Assembly (NCBI GenBank): GCA_041530395.1 | Contig: CP136945.1 | Coordinates: forward strand, 1,674,001 to 1,738,000 | From: Thermosynechococcaceae cyanobacterium Okahandja | GTDB lineage: Bacteria > Cyanobacteriota > Cyanobacteriia > Thermosynechococcales > Thermosynechococcaceae | Length of the DNA stretch: 64,000 nucleotides | Direction of reading: 5' to 3' | In this document: positions 54,333 to 63,280 of the stretch, piece by piece | Numbering within the stretch: the first letter of the stretch is position 1 | Layout of the letters: every line of letters starts with the position of its first letter | Notes under the pieces: model-generated | Told to the model about the DNA's origin: nothing | What the model saw: only the letters and a program-made list of their open reading frames with translations | Database searches by the model: none | Translations under genes and position numbers: made by a program

Positions 54333-55205
54333 ATGCAAAATCTTGAGCATTCCGATTACCATTGTCCAGTACTTGCAGATGCAGTTCTAGCGGCGCTCCA
54401 GCCCAAGGAAAACGGTCTATACTTGGATGCAACGGTGGGGGGTGGCGGCCATACGGCTCTGATCCTTAAGGCAGTACCCACCTGTCGGGTAGTGGCGATT
54501 GATCAAGACCCGATGGCCTTAGCGGCGGCACGGGCGTTCCTGCACCCTTTTGGCGATCGCGTTCAGTTTTGGCAGGGGAATTTTGCCGACTTTAGCGCCA
54601 GCGAACCGCTATTTGACGGTATTTTAGCTGACTTAGGCGTGAGTTCCGCCCAGTTCGACACCGGCGATCGCGGCTTTAGCTTTCGTTTTGACGCTCCCCT
54701 TGACATGCGCATGAACCCGAGTCAACCGCTGACCGCAGCAGACGTGATTAACCACGCCAGTGAACGGGATCTGGCGGATATTTTTTACCAGTATGGGGAG
54801 GAACGCTTTTCCCGCCGGATTGCCCGCCAGATTGTGGCGCAGCGCCCCCTACACACCACCCAAGAATTGGCGCAGTTGGTGGCTCGCACGCTGAAGTCCT
54901 CCCCCCGTCAGCGCATTCATCCCGCCACACGGGTCTTTCAGGCACTGCGCATCTACGTCAATCGGGAACTGGAGGTGCTGGATCGGTTTTTGGCCGCCTC
55001 TCCCCACTGGCTGCGGCCACAGGGACGGATTGCGATCATTAGTTTCCACAGTTTGGAAGATCGGCGGGTGAAACACGCCTGGCGCACCCATCCCCTCTTA
55101 ACGGTGGTTACCCGCAAACCCATTGTTGCCAGTGATACAGAAGTGGCCGCCAACCCCCGCTCACGATCGGCAAAGTTGCGAATTGCTGCGCGTACTTTTG
55201 CATGA
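54333..55205 (+). CDS. rsmH: 16S rRNA (cytosine(1402)-N4)-methyltransferase
   Basis: The 290-residue protein begins [15 protein letters not shown] and contains the SAM-binding [31 protein letters not shown] and [15 protein letters not shown]. It methylates C1402 in the ribosomal P site. In most bacteria it heads the division and cell wall cluster; here it precedes an FtsL-like protein and FtsI. Confidence 0.96.
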   Translation: MQNLEHSDYHCPVLADAVLAALQPKENGLYLDATVGGGGHTALILKAVPTCRVVAIDQDPMALAAARAFLHPFGDRVQFWQGNFADFSASEPLFDGILADLGVSSAQFDTGDRGFSFRFDAPLDMRMNPSQPLTAADVINHASERDLADIFYQYGEERFSRRIARQIVAQRPLHTTQELAQLVARTLKSSPRQRIHPATRVFQALRIYVNRELEVLDRFLAASPHWLRPQGRIAIISFHSLEDRRVKHAWRTHPLLTVVTRKPIVASDTEVAANPRSRSAKLRIAARTFA

Positions 55206-55313
55206 ATGATCGGGTTAATGCTTTATTTATGGGTATCTTTACAGTGCGTCATATTATTCCCGTTATTCATCACGTTATTCACGACGTTACAATCCTGAGG
55301 AGTGATCGAGTGT

Positions 55314-55772
55314 ATGGTTGCCGCCCCTAAACTAAAGTCGCCACCGCCGCGCTCGCGTCAGCGGGACGGCGTCCTATCGCCTCCCCTCACCGAAATTCGC
55401 CCCCTCCGCCAACCGCAAAAACCCCTCTGGCAGCGTGCCTTGGTGGGTGTGCAGTGGGTTTCTGGGGTGGCGGCGGCCGGGTCGCTGGCGGCACTGTTAC
55501 CGTTGTATGGCTGGTCAGCTGTTTCAGAGCAGCAGTGGAGTCAAGCCTATGCGCAACTGGAACTGCTTAAGCGGCAAGAGCGTGAATTGTTGGTTTCCCA
55601 TGAAGCCCTGCGCTACCGCGTAACCCAGCAGGTGCAGCAAGCGCCTCAAGGTCTGGTGCCCCAGCGTCCCCAGCACGTCCTCTTTATCCCGAATACCGCT
55701 ACGCCAGCCACTAAACCCCCCTTGCCATCTCCACCCGTTGCTACGCCCCCTAAGCGCACGGTCAGCTACTGA
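55314..55772 (+). CDS. FtsL-like bitopic division protein
   Basis: The ATG at 55314 follows GAGGAG; a GTG at 55302 overlaps that site. The protein of about 152 residues has a basic N-terminal cytoplasmic tail, one membrane helix (VAAAGSLAALLPLYGW) and a coiled-coil stretch (QLELLKRQERELLVSHEALRY) followed by a Pro-rich tail. This topology and its place between rsmH and ftsI are those of FtsL. FtsL sequences are poorly conserved, so the call rests mainly on topology and synteny. Confidence 0.7.
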   Translation: MVAAPKLKSPPPRSRQRDGVLSPPLTEIRPLRQPQKPLWQRALVGVQWVSGVAAAGSLAALLPLYGWSAVSEQQWSQAYAQLELLKRQERELLVSHEALRYRVTQQVQQAPQGLVPQRPQHVLFIPNTATPATKPPLPSPPVATPPKRTVSY

Positions 55773-55785
55773 TGGGAGGGCACCC

Positions 55786-57552
55786 ATGACGACGGCAAAG
55801 ACCGTTACCGCAGCCAAACCTGCGGGTCGTCTTTGGCTGATTTTGTTTTTTTTGCTGAGTGCGATGGCCGGAGTCGCTGCTCGGCTTGTGTATCTGCAGG
55901 TGATCGAGAGCGAAACCCTGACCGCTAAGGCGCGGCAGCAACAGCAGCACTATACCGCTCCCCTGTTAGCGCGTTACCCTATTACCGATCGCCGTGAAAC
56001 GGTGGTTGCCCTTGATCGTCCGGTGTTTACGCTGTTTGCCCACCCAGTGCAGTTTAAGGTCAAGCCCGAGGCGATCGCCCAAGATTTGGCCCCCCTCCTG
56101 AAGCAGTCTCCACCCCAACTGCTGGCTAAGTTTGGTCTCCATCCAACTGGGGTTCCCATTGCCTACGAGATCAATGAGGAGGTGGCCGCCAAGATTCGCG
56201 CCCTGAACTACGATGGCCTCGAACTAAATCAAGCTTGGCAGCGCATCTACCCCCAACAGGATTTAATGGCCGGCATCGTGGGTTATGTGGATCGGGAACA
56301 TAAGGGGCAGGCGGGCATTGAGTTTAGCCAAAATGAGTTTTTACAGGTGCCACCCCAGCGGCCATTGCTCTCAATGAATGCCTTGGGGCAATGGTTACCT
56401 GCCCTTGCCCCCACGGATCCCCGCACCCTAAGTCAGGGCTACCACGTCCGCCTAACGGTGGATAGCCGCCTGCAGCAGACCGCGCGCCAAGCGCTGCGCC
56501 AACAACTGCGCAAATTTAATGCCAAGCGGGGCACCGTTCTGGTGCTAGAGGTTAAGTCGGGCGCACTGCGAGCCTTGGTCTCAGAACCCTCCTACGATCC
56601 CAATCACTACTACCGTGCGGATCCCGCCCTATTCCGCAACTGGGCGGTGGCAGACCTCTACGAGCCGGGTTCCACCTTTAAGCCCATTAATACCGCCATT
56701 GCCCTTGAACTGAATGCCATTACCCCCGACACGGTGCTGCCCGACGAGGGGCGGATTACGGTGGGTGGCTGGCCCATCCAGAACAATGACTTTAGCCAGC
56801 GGGGCGGGCGGGGCGCCTTAACCATCCCGCAAATTCTTGCCTATTCCAGCAATGTGGCTATGGTTCACATGATGAGCCGCATCCCCAGTCGCCACTACTA
56901 CCGCTACCTGCATCGCCTGGGCTTAACGGAGAAGGTGGGTAGCGATTTGCCCTTTGAAACGGCAGCGCAACTCAAACCAGCGGAGCAATTTATTCATTAC
57001 CCCATTGAGCCTGCTACAGCTTCGTTTGGTCAAGGGTTTTCCCTTACGCCCTTGCACTTGGCTCAGTTGCTGGGGGCGATCGCCAACGGTGGCGAACTGG
57101 TGGTGCCCCACGTCATTGAAGGACTCTTTGATGAGAACGGCCAACTGCAACGCCAGCCAGCCCGTGCCCAGCCCCGCCGCGTCTTCTCGCAGCGGACGAG
57201 TGCTGAAGTGGTGAAAATGTTGGGGGAGGTGGTGCGCTCAGGCACCGGCCAGCCAGCCCAGATTCCGGGCTATCGCTTGGGGGGTAAAACCGGCACAGCC
57301 CAAAAAGCCATCGGCGGCACCTACAGCAATCAACGCATTACCAGTTTTGCTGCGGTATTTCCCCTAGAGCAACCCCAGTACATCATCCTTGCGGTGGTGG
57401 ATGAACCCCAAGGGGATGATGCCTACGGCTCGACGGTGGCGATCCCAATTGTGAAGGCGGTGACTGAGGCGCTGATTACGATTGAAGGCATCCCCCCCTC
57501 CCACCCAGAGGAACTGCGGCGGCCCACGGCGACAACATCGGTGCCACAATAG
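55786..57552 (+). CDS. ftsI: Peptidoglycan D,D-transpeptidase FtsI (penicillin-binding protein 2/3 class B)
   Basis: The ATG at 55786 follows GGGAGG by six bases; the frame's upstream TTG is not supported. The 588-residue protein has an N-terminal membrane anchor, a class B dimerisation domain and the transpeptidase with S296-T-F-K (YEPGSTFKPI), SSN (YSSNVAMVHM) and K501-T-G (GGKTGTAQ). It crosslinks septal peptidoglycan. It follows the FtsL-like gene by 13 bases. Confidence 0.95.
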   Translation: MTTAKTVTAAKPAGRLWLILFFLLSAMAGVAARLVYLQVIESETLTAKARQQQQHYTAPLLARYPITDRRETVVALDRPVFTLFAHPVQFKVKPEAIAQDLAPLLKQSPPQLLAKFGLHPTGVPIAYEINEEVAAKIRALNYDGLELNQAWQRIYPQQDLMAGIVGYVDREHKGQAGIEFSQNEFLQVPPQRPLLSMNALGQWLPALAPTDPRTLSQGYHVRLTVDSRLQQTARQALRQQLRKFNAKRGTVLVLEVKSGALRALVSEPSYDPNHYYRADPALFRNWAVADLYEPGSTFKPINTAIALELNAITPDTVLPDEGRITVGGWPIQNNDFSQRGGRGALTIPQILAYSSNVAMVHMMSRIPSRHYYRYLHRLGLTEKVGSDLPFETAAQLKPAEQFIHYPIEPATASFGQGFSLTPLHLAQLLGAIANGGELVVPHVIEGLFDENGQLQRQPARAQPRRVFSQRTSAEVVKMLGEVVRSGTGQPAQIPGYRLGGKTGTAQKAIGGTYSNQRITSFAAVFPLEQPQYIILAVVDEPQGDDAYGSTVAIPIVKAVTEALITIEGIPPSHPEELRRPTATTSVPQ

Positions 57553-57576
57553 GGAAGAACAGAGCAAAAGGATGGT

Positions 57577-58128
57577 ATGGTACAGCGTTTTCTTGCCACA
57601 GCGGTGGCGTTCTTTGTCATGCTTTTAGCGGGCTGTAGCGCCACCAGCGGCCTGCAGGCGTTTGTCGATAGCTATGACGGTTATCAGTTCCTTTATCCTC
57701 GCGGCTGGGTACAGGTGCAGGTGGATGGCCCTGCCGATGTGGTCTTCCACGATATTATTCAAACCACAGAAAATGTGAGCGTGGTCGTCAACCCGGTCTC
57801 GAGCACCCGCTCCCTCGAAGATTTGGGTTCGCCAGAGGAGGTGGGCGATCGCCTCTTGCGCAACATCATTGCACCAAGCGAAAGTGGCCGTAGCTCTGCC
57901 CTAATTTCCGCCAGCGCCCAAAAAGCCGATGGCAAAACCTACTATATCCTTGAGTACGCCGTCACCCTCCCGGGAGACGCCGAAACCGCCCGCCAGCGTC
58001 ACAATCTATCAAGTATTGCCCTGAGCCGCGGTAACGTCTATACCCTGAGCGTTTCTGCCCCAGAAGAGCGCTGGCCGAAGGTGGAAGACCAATTTAAGGC
58101 GATTGTGGCCTCATTTACCGTATATTAA
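57577..58128 (+). CDS. CyanoP, PsbP-like photosystem II lipoprotein
   Basis: The 183-residue protein has a lipoprotein signal (LLAGC at 16-20) and the PsbP fold with YDGYQFLYPRGWVQVQV, VSVVVNPVSSTRSLEDLGSP and late ALSRGNVYTLSVSAPEERW. CyanoP associates with photosystem II on the lumenal side and assists assembly. It is 24 bp after ftsI; the tRNA gene starts 10 bp after its stop. Confidence 0.93.
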   Translation: MVQRFLATAVAFFVMLLAGCSATSGLQAFVDSYDGYQFLYPRGWVQVQVDGPADVVFHDIIQTTENVSVVVNPVSSTRSLEDLGSPEEVGDRLLRNIIAPSESGRSSALISASAQKADGKTYYILEYAVTLPGDAETARQRHNLSSIALSRGNVYTLSVSAPEERWPKVEDQFKAIVASFTVY

Positions 58129-58138
58129 AAATACTGAC

Positions 58139-58211
58139 GGGGAGTTAGCTCAGTTGGTAGAGCGTCGCGATCGCACCGCGAAGGTCAGGGATTCGAGTTC
58201 CCTACTCTCCA
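58139..58211 (+). tRNA. tRNA-Ala (anticodon CGC)
   Basis: A full cloverleaf is present: acceptor GGGGAGT/ACTCTCC with the alanine identity wobble pair G3-U70, D arm GCTC/GAGC, anticodon stem TCGCG/CGCGA with loop ATCGCAC (anticodon CGC at 58172-58174), and T arm AGGGA/TCCCT with TTCGAGT loop. CCA is not encoded. The HIP1 octamer GCGATCGC covers positions 29-36, including the anticodon. Confidence 0.95.
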
Positions 58212-58229
58212 TCCGCAGCTATTTTGTCG

Positions 58230-59285
58230 CTACTCAGCCAACTGCTCAACAAGGTCTTGGAGTCTCTGGTGGTGCTGCTTGACGTGACCACAACACAGAA
58301 GTTCCTGACTGAGGGCCATCCCTGCAGTTAAGGTGCTGGCCTTGCCCGACTGCCAAAGATAAAAACCGCTGTTCCAAATCACTGAAGCGGTTAAGGGGTG
58401 TGGCTCACCACTTAAGACCTGCTGCATCGCCATACTCGCCTCAGCAGTATTGAGCCACGGTACATTACTGCTGGCCATGCCATAGTCTTGGGGATGCAGG
58501 CGTAACCGTTGCCATGACTCCGGCGGCTGTCGACCTAAACCAATGATGGCGGTGCGCTCCCGCGGCAAATCGCAACTGCCTTCTAACCCTTTCACGGTTG
58601 TAACGTGCTGCACCCCATGGAGGTGAAGGGCATCCCGCATAATCGTTTCGGTGGGGGGATGTACAAATCCAGCCACCAGATGGCTAGGACCTTGGTACGG
58701 GTTCCAGATTAACTCAAGCGTGGCCAAAGGAGGGCGCTTGCCAATTTGTTCACGATAGGGCACCAGTCCTTGGGCTGCCGGAAAATGGCGCGGTAAATAG
58801 ACAAACCCCAGATGCCCCCTTTCCAAGCAGATGGCCACTTTGGCTAGGGAAACACCGGACCAGTCCACCCCCAGCAGCCGCCACAGGTCAATGAGGGGGA
58901 TCCCTTCCTTGGTGGGCATGCGATCGCCACCGTGTTGGAGCACAGGAATGCCCGCAGTGGCTAACACTAAGGCGGTTAAGGGACTCAGCGGAAAGGTGCG
59001 ATCGCGCCCATCGTAGGGCTGCGTTAAGATCATGACTGGCATCTCGCTATCAATAGCCGCCACCTTCGGCCCCAATTCCTGATAGGTATCCAGCATCCCG
59101 GCCATTTCCGCAGCGGTGGGGCGCTTAATCCGGTGGGCAATCAAAAATGCACCAATCTGGGCGGGGGTGGCAGTTTGCTCGAGCATTAATTTTAGGGCGA
59201 GTGCCGCCTCAGCCCGAGTGAGGTCTTGGTGGGTATGGGCACCACTGCCTACTTTTTTTAGGAGATCACGAAAGACAAGGCTCAT
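58230..59285 (-). CDS. Anthranilate phosphoribosyltransferase-like protein (TrpD2 family)
   Basis: The 351-residue protein has the nucleoside phosphorylase-like N-terminal helical domain (LTRAEAALALKLMLEQTATPAQIGAFLIAHRIK) and a central Rossmann-like domain. The TrpD phosphate-binding motif GTGGD is altered to YDGRD (QPYDGRDRTF), which separates TrpD2/YbiB-like proteins, some of which bind nucleic acids, from true TrpD. An anthranilate role is therefore unlikely. It overlaps the LysR gene by 20 bases and is its downstream partner. Confidence 0.8.
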   Translation of the reverse strand: MSLVFRDLLKKVGSGAHTHQDLTRAEAALALKLMLEQTATPAQIGAFLIAHRIKRPTAAEMAGMLDTYQELGPKVAAIDSEMPVMILTQPYDGRDRTFPLSPLTALVLATAGIPVLQHGGDRMPTKEGIPLIDLWRLLGVDWSGVSLAKVAICLERGHLGFVYLPRHFPAAQGLVPYREQIGKRPPLATLELIWNPYQGPSHLVAGFVHPPTETIMRDALHLHGVQHVTTVKGLEGSCDLPRERTAIIGLGRQPPESWQRLRLHPQDYGMASSNVPWLNTAEASMAMQQVLSGEPHPLTASVIWNSGFYLWQSGKASTLTAGMALSQELLCCGHVKQHHQRLQDLVEQLAE

Positions 59286-60180
59286 GGGCAGCGTGTTGGC
59301 GAATCAGGGTGAGCAACTGGGCAATGGGGGGCAAACTGAGGCGATCGCGGCTGGTAATGGCTAACACTTGGCGATCGGGTGGAGCCACCCGCGCATCTAA
59401 GTCACGGATAACCAAAGTATCATCATTCAGGGCATCTTTTAGCGCCGAATGGGGCAACAGCGCTAACATCTCACTTTCACGAATGACGGCAATAAAGGCA
59501 TCGGGGGTATTGAGTTCTAAGGCGGGCTGCCAGAGCAGATCACGGCGGGCAAACTCCTCTGCCACTAGGCGGCGCATCCCATAACCATCCTTAAAGACAA
59601 CGTGGGGATAGGTGGCTAACTGCTCCCACGTTAGTGCCGACTGGCCAGCCAAGGGATGCTGCGCTGCCATTAACACCTGTACCGGTTCCTTATAAAGGGG
59701 TTCGATGACCCATTCCGACTGCTTAAAAAGATGGCGATCCCCCATAACAATAATTAAATCCACTAAGCCATCCTGAAACACCTTAAGGGCGCGATCGCTA
59801 CCCAAGGCGGTGACCCGTAATTGCATCTGGGGAAACGCCTGATGAAACGTCGGCAGCAGCGCCGGTAAAAAATGCCGACAAATGGAGTGAATAGCAGCAA
59901 TGCACAATTCCTGCTGCTGACCCTGCTGCATTGCCCTTAACTCCGCATTGGCCGCCTGCCATTCCTGCCATATCTTGTGGGCACGCCGTCGAAAAAGGTC
60001 ACCTGCCACCGTCAGCTTGGCGCGGCTAGAGCGGTGTAAAAGCTGAATCCCTAAATTTTCCTCTAGGGCTTGGATCTGCCGACTAATGGTGGGTTGGCTA
60101 ACACCACAGCGCCGTGCTGCCGCCTGAAAGCTGCCCGTTTCAGCAACCGCCAGAAAAGATTGCAACTGGTCAAGTCGCAT
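59266..60180 (-). CDS. LysR-type transcriptional regulator, NtcB-like
   Basis: The 304-residue protein has an N-terminal winged HTH (DQLQSFLAVAETGSFQAAARR... SQPTISRQIQALEENLG) and a C-terminal inducer-binding domain. The N-terminus is very close to what I know of NtcB, the nitrite-responsive activator of nitrate assimilation in cyanobacteria, and the partner TrpD2-like gene is compatible with that locus; other LysR paralogues remain possible. No nitrate genes are within the window. Confidence 0.72.
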   Translation of the reverse strand: MRLDQLQSFLAVAETGSFQAAARRCGVSQPTISRQIQALEENLGIQLLHRSSRAKLTVAGDLFRRRAHKIWQEWQAANAELRAMQQGQQQELCIAAIHSICRHFLPALLPTFHQAFPQMQLRVTALGSDRALKVFQDGLVDLIIVMGDRHLFKQSEWVIEPLYKEPVQVLMAAQHPLAGQSALTWEQLATYPHVVFKDGYGMRRLVAEEFARRDLLWQPALELNTPDAFIAVIRESEMLALLPHSALKDALNDDTLVIRDLDARVAPPDRQVLAITSRDRLSLPPIAQLLTLIRQHAAHEPCLS

Positions 60181-60688
60181 AGTTCCTATCGTGTTCTCCT
60201 TGAAGGCCGAGCGTTATGTTGCTGCATCATGAGCCTTTACTGTATGTAATTTGCGTATAACAAAGAGTGTTTATTGATACCGTTCGCATCTATATTCCCC
60301 AGTAGGGGTTAACGGTAGAGGAAACACAAGGCGCGTAGGGCTTGATTTTGGGTGGAAGTGACAACGTTTTCGGCAACTGCAAGATGGGTCAGGAAGACTT
60401 CGACCTCCGATGCTCCTATTTACTTCTTAAGAGTGCATATCCGCCAGATTCCTTCTCATCCCTGCTTGTCCAGAAGCTAAACGTCTTATCCAGCAAGACT
60501 TATACTGCCGTCGTAAACATTGTATATCACGCGATTAGCCGTGTTTGACACCTTGAGGGTTTATAGTCATATACTTCAGCCAATAGTGATGGTAAGGCTT
60601 TAGCCTTCTGTCAAGCCTTTAGGAGTTAGGCTGTCAATCGCGGCCTAATTAACAGTTAGCCCGCATAAGAAAAGGAGCGAGAATCAAC
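60181..60688 (+). other. Intergenic region at the edge of the accessory segment
   Basis: About 500 bp separate the LysR start from the methyltransferase pseudogene. I see no credible gene; an ORF at 60342-60548 starts with TTG and lacks any recognisable feature. From about 60540 base composition shifts to AT-rich. A short AAGGC/GCCTT hairpin lies near 60596-60609, and AAGGAG precedes the pseudogene start. Confidence 0.4.
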
Positions 60689-61590
60689 ATGCATACACCC
60701 CGTGAGCTACAAGCACTGTATAAGCAAGGGAAAAATATCACCCAACTCTTGCGAGAGGAGCATGGACTCCAGCACAACACAGATGAGATTATCGAAATTG
60801 CATATGACTTACAGACGGGAAGTTACATCGCCGCGATGGAAAACGCGGAAATGAACAAGCATAAGAGAGCTTACACGGCAGAGATAGCTAAGACAATTCT
60901 CTCTTTGTGCAAACCGAAATCAATATTGGAAGCCGGTGTTGGCGAAGCTACTACTCTTTCCGACGTGCTAAAATACATAGGATTCGACGTCAGCAGCTAT
61001 GGCTTTGATCTTAGTTGGTCACGAGTTGCATACGCAAAGCGCTAGCTCTTGAGCCAAGGTGTAGATACTACGACCCTCTGCACAGGTAATCTGCTTCACA
61101 TTCCTTTTGCTGACAATTCAATTGACATTGTTTACACATCGCATTCGATAGAACCCAATGGAGGAAACGAAGAACCCATCTTACAAGAGCTATTTCGAGT
61201 CACCAGAAAATACCTCATCCTGTTGGAACCCAGCTTTGAACTTGCCAACGACGAAGCAAGGAAGCGAATGGAGGTCATGGATATTGCAAGAATATAAGAG
61301 GTACAGCAGAAGGACTGGGATATAGGGTTTTAACGCACAATCTGTTCCCGTTTACAGCCAATCCCCTTAATCCGACAGCAATAACAATTATTGAGAAATA
61401 AGTTGATGAGGTGCCATCATCGTACATTTTCGCGTGTCCTAAGTTCAAAACACCGCTGGAACAGATTGGGGGCATGCTGTTCAGTTCAGAAGCATTGGTG
61501 GTTTACTCAATTGTTGGGGGCATCCCTTGCTTAAGGATTGAGAATGGCATTTTTGCGAGTAAATATAAAGAAGTCGTCAGGGCAGGCTAA
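60689..61590 (+). pseudogene. SAM methyltransferase with Trm112-like C-terminus, broken by three lesions
   Basis: From ATG 60689 the frame encodes a methyltransferase with motif I ILEAGVGEATTL, then hits TAG at 61043. In the same frame after it come LLSQGVDTTTL, NLLHIPFADNSIDIVYTSHS and FRVTRKYLILLEPSFE, so TAG probably replaced a Trp codon. Near 61275 the frame shifts: the continuation reads HGYCKNIRGTAEGLGYRVL in another frame. A TAA at 61399 interrupts that, after which YIFACPKFKTPL...VGGIPCLRIENGIFASKY resembles a Trm112/UPF0434-type zinc domain with a cysteine changed to Phe. Similar fusions occur in surface-polysaccharide and antibiotic-type methylations. The gene is non-functional as read. 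Confidence 0.82.
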
Positions 61591-61592
61591 CA

Positions 61593-61850
61593 GGGTACTG
61601 CACTGGATGGCAATTCCGCATATTCTTCTATAATGCCTAAAACCGCAACCTGATTCTGTTCTAGGATTCCAACCCGCTTTGTCCCCACTTTCTTAGGTCT
61701 TAAGTCTTGGGTCTCTCTATACTGTTAAACTAACCGATGTACGGTTCTTTTCGTCACCCTAAACCGCCCAGCGACTTTCCGAATGGCTGTCTCCCCCGCT
61801 TCGTAGGCAGCTACAATTCTTTTCCGAAGTTCTAAGGAATGAGTGGGCAT
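61593..61850 (-). pseudogene. IS630-family transposase N-terminal relic
   Basis: From ATG 61850 on the minus strand the frame encodes SLELRKRIVAAYEAGETAIRKVAGRF, then a stop TAA at 61725-61727, then QYRETQDLRPKKVGTKR in the same frame to about 61593. This is the N-terminal helix-turn-helix of IS630-family transposases; the DDE catalytic domain is missing. It abuts the methyltransferase pseudogene. Confidence 0.8.
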
Positions 61851-62105
61851 CTCTCTGCCCTCTTAAGTTCGATGGCTTGTATCCTATGATAGCTTAAAAG
61901 ACTGTAGCTATCGGTCAACAACAGAGAGCAAGTTGTGAACGTCTCAGTAGCGTCATCATCCTCGTGATGAACAACTGTAGACCCGCTCAGCTAGCAGTCG
62001 GGGCAACCCGAAGGACCCAGATCATCGTTGATGGCGATCGTGCCAGCCCAAGAATCTGGTGTACTATTGAGACTAAGTAGTGCGATCGCTCCTGTGAGCG
62101 CCACT
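61851..62105 (+). other. Non-coding stretch before the first attC site
   Basis: About 250 bp with no recognisable gene. An inverted repeat TCATCA/TGATGA with a six-base loop lies near 61949-61966, and two HIP1-like GCGATCG motifs are present. If the attC at 62106 is real, this stretch is the body of the preceding cassette, now without a readable ORF. Confidence 0.4.
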
Positions 62106-62194
62106 GGATAACACGGCGTTGCAACGGACGGAACTGAGATTTGGGAAGGGGAAGTGGAGAGCGATCGCCCCGCCGTTGAACTAAGCCGTTAGGT
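62106..62194 (+). repeat. attC-like site A
   Basis: The left arm TAACACGGCGTTGCAACGGACGG (read from 62109) pairs with the right arm ending GTTAGGT. The right core GTTAGGT (62188-62194) matches GTTRRRY exactly; the left GGATAAC is imperfect. TTGCAACGGACGG against the right arm TTCAACGGCGG leaves one unpaired G and one unpaired A, which is how extrahelical bases look in attC hairpins. The next gene starts 19 bases downstream. Confidence 0.65.
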
Positions 62195-62212
62195 GTCAAC
62201 CAGGAGTAAAGC

Positions 62213-62536
62213 ATGAGCTACAGTCAGGAACCCCAGCCTAGGAGGGAAGTACAGTACACGGTTACTGTCGATGAAGAGACAGGATCAGTCACGCTATCGT
62301 CCCAATTCTCAAGGGAGGAGATTGATAATCATATTCAAGAATCTTCTCAAGAAACTGGAGATGTAGAGGAAGAAACGCAAGAGGGACTATTCCCAATCAA
62401 GAAAATTTGGTGGTGTGTCACTTGCCAATCAGGTGTGAGAAGGAGCGTAAAAGCTTATACCAAGGTGGATGCGGGTTTTGGGGTATGCGGAGTTCAATCT
62501 TTTGGTGTGAGCAGAGGCAAATGCCTAGGAGATTGA
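62213..62536 (+). CDS. Cassette gene of unknown function
   Basis: The 107-residue product has an acidic N-terminal half (residues 1-60; EETQEG, EEIDNH) and a C-terminal half with three cysteines (WWCVTCQSG, GVCGVQ) and glycine-rich segments. The ATG follows GGAG. No family recognised and codon use is AT-richer than the core. It is the first ORF after attC site A, at the distance typical of cassette genes. Confidence 0.55.
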   Translation: MSYSQEPQPRREVQYTVTVDEETGSVTLSSQFSREEIDNHIQESSQETGDVEEETQEGLFPIKKIWWCVTCQSGVRRSVKAYTKVDAGFGVCGVQSFGVSRGKCLGD

Positions 62537-62551
62537 TTTGGGAAATACTTT

Positions 62552-62583
62552 GACTACCAAGCTATTCCTATAATTTGGTAGTC
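62552..62583. repeat. Hairpin between the cassette genes
   Basis: GACTACCAA (62552-62560) pairs perfectly with TTGGTAGTC (62575-62583) around 14 bases, followed by TATATA rather than a T-run. It could be a weak terminator of the upstream gene. Confidence 0.5.
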
Positions 62584-62645
62584 TATATACAGGGCAATTC
62601 ATAGGGTAGAGCTTTTGGTTTGAGGGGACGTTGCGAGTTTGTATT

Positions 62646-63086
62646 ATGAGGATTTATTTTGATATGTGCAGCTTGCAACGCCCGCTTGATACCAAGACGC
62701 AAATTCGAGTCGCTGTTGAAGCTGAGGCTATTCTTAATGTCATCGCATTATGGGAAGCTGGACAGTTTGAGTTAGTTTCTTCACAAGCCTTAATGTTTGA
62801 AGCTGAACAAATTACGCTTTCTCCAAGAAAAGCATATGTTTTAGAAGTGTTATCGAAGGCAAATTTATTTCTCCAATCAAGCAAGCAAATCGAAGAACGA
62901 GCGCAAGTATTTGTCAACTCAGGCATCAAACCACTTGATGCATTGCATTTGGCTTTTTCAGTTGAGGTAGAAGCAGATTATTTCTGCACATGCGACGACA
63001 GATTTTTGAGGCGGGCTAAGGAAGTTAATACTTTGCAGACTAAAGTTGTTTCTCCTCTTGAACTGGTTACGGAGCTATCGCAATGA
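62646..63086 (+). CDS. PIN-domain ribonuclease toxin
   Basis: I use the ATG at 62646, which gives MRIYFDMCSLQRPLD, the normal PIN start; a TTG 15 bases upstream lies close behind GAGGGG and is a possible alternative. The 146-residue protein has the PIN acidic set: D6, E in EAEAIL, D in PLDALHLA and D in CDDRFLRRA. Such proteins cleave RNA as VapC-type toxins. It overlaps the following gene as ATGA, consistent with a two-gene module. Confidence 0.85.
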   Translation: MRIYFDMCSLQRPLDTKTQIRVAVEAEAILNVIALWEAGQFELVSSQALMFEAEQITLSPRKAYVLEVLSKANLFLQSSKQIEERAQVFVNSGIKPLDALHLAFSVEVEADYFCTCDDRFLRRAKEVNTLQTKVVSPLELVTELSQ

Positions 63087-63280
63087 GCAGCCAAACAAAG
63101 TCCCTGAACGAAATTACACAACAGGCAATCCAAGTCCTATCTAAAGAGATTGGCATTGCAAGTACAGTACGTTTTCTCAATCAGTTTTCAACTGGGTATG
63201 GCAACTATACAGAAGAACGTGAAAGTCTATTCAAAGACTTAACATTAGATGAAATTTTGAAGCGTATGCAAAACACCTAA
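63083..63280 (+). CDS. Probable antitoxin partner of the PIN protein
   Basis: The 65-residue protein (SSQTKSLNEITQQAIQVLSK...) overlaps the toxin stop by four bases. It is helical, polar and lacks a recognised DNA-binding motif, but its size and position fit an antitoxin in a toxin-first module. Its stop TAA at 63278 is part of the left core ACCTAAC of attC site B, the usual end of an integron cassette gene. Confidence 0.65.
   Translation: MSSQTKSLNEITQQAIQVLSKEIGIASTVRFLNQFSTGYGNYTEERESLFKDLTLDEILKRMQNT

Noticed and set aside
58230-59285. True TrpD of tryptophan synthesis
   Set aside because: The GTGGD motif is changed to YDGRD and the gene is paired with a LysR regulator, so TrpD2/YbiB-like fits better.
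60220-60260. NtcA box upstream of the LysR gene
   Set aside because: No GTA-N8-TAC with correct spacing; the nearest candidate (GTAATTTGCGTATAAC) fails the right half.
60342-60548. 68-residue ORF before the methyltransferase pseudogene
   Set aside because: TTG start, no ribosome site, no recognisable features.
61987-62214. 75-residue minus-strand ORF across attC site A
   Set aside because: It reads through the hairpin arms in the wrong direction for the cassette and has no family or ribosome site.
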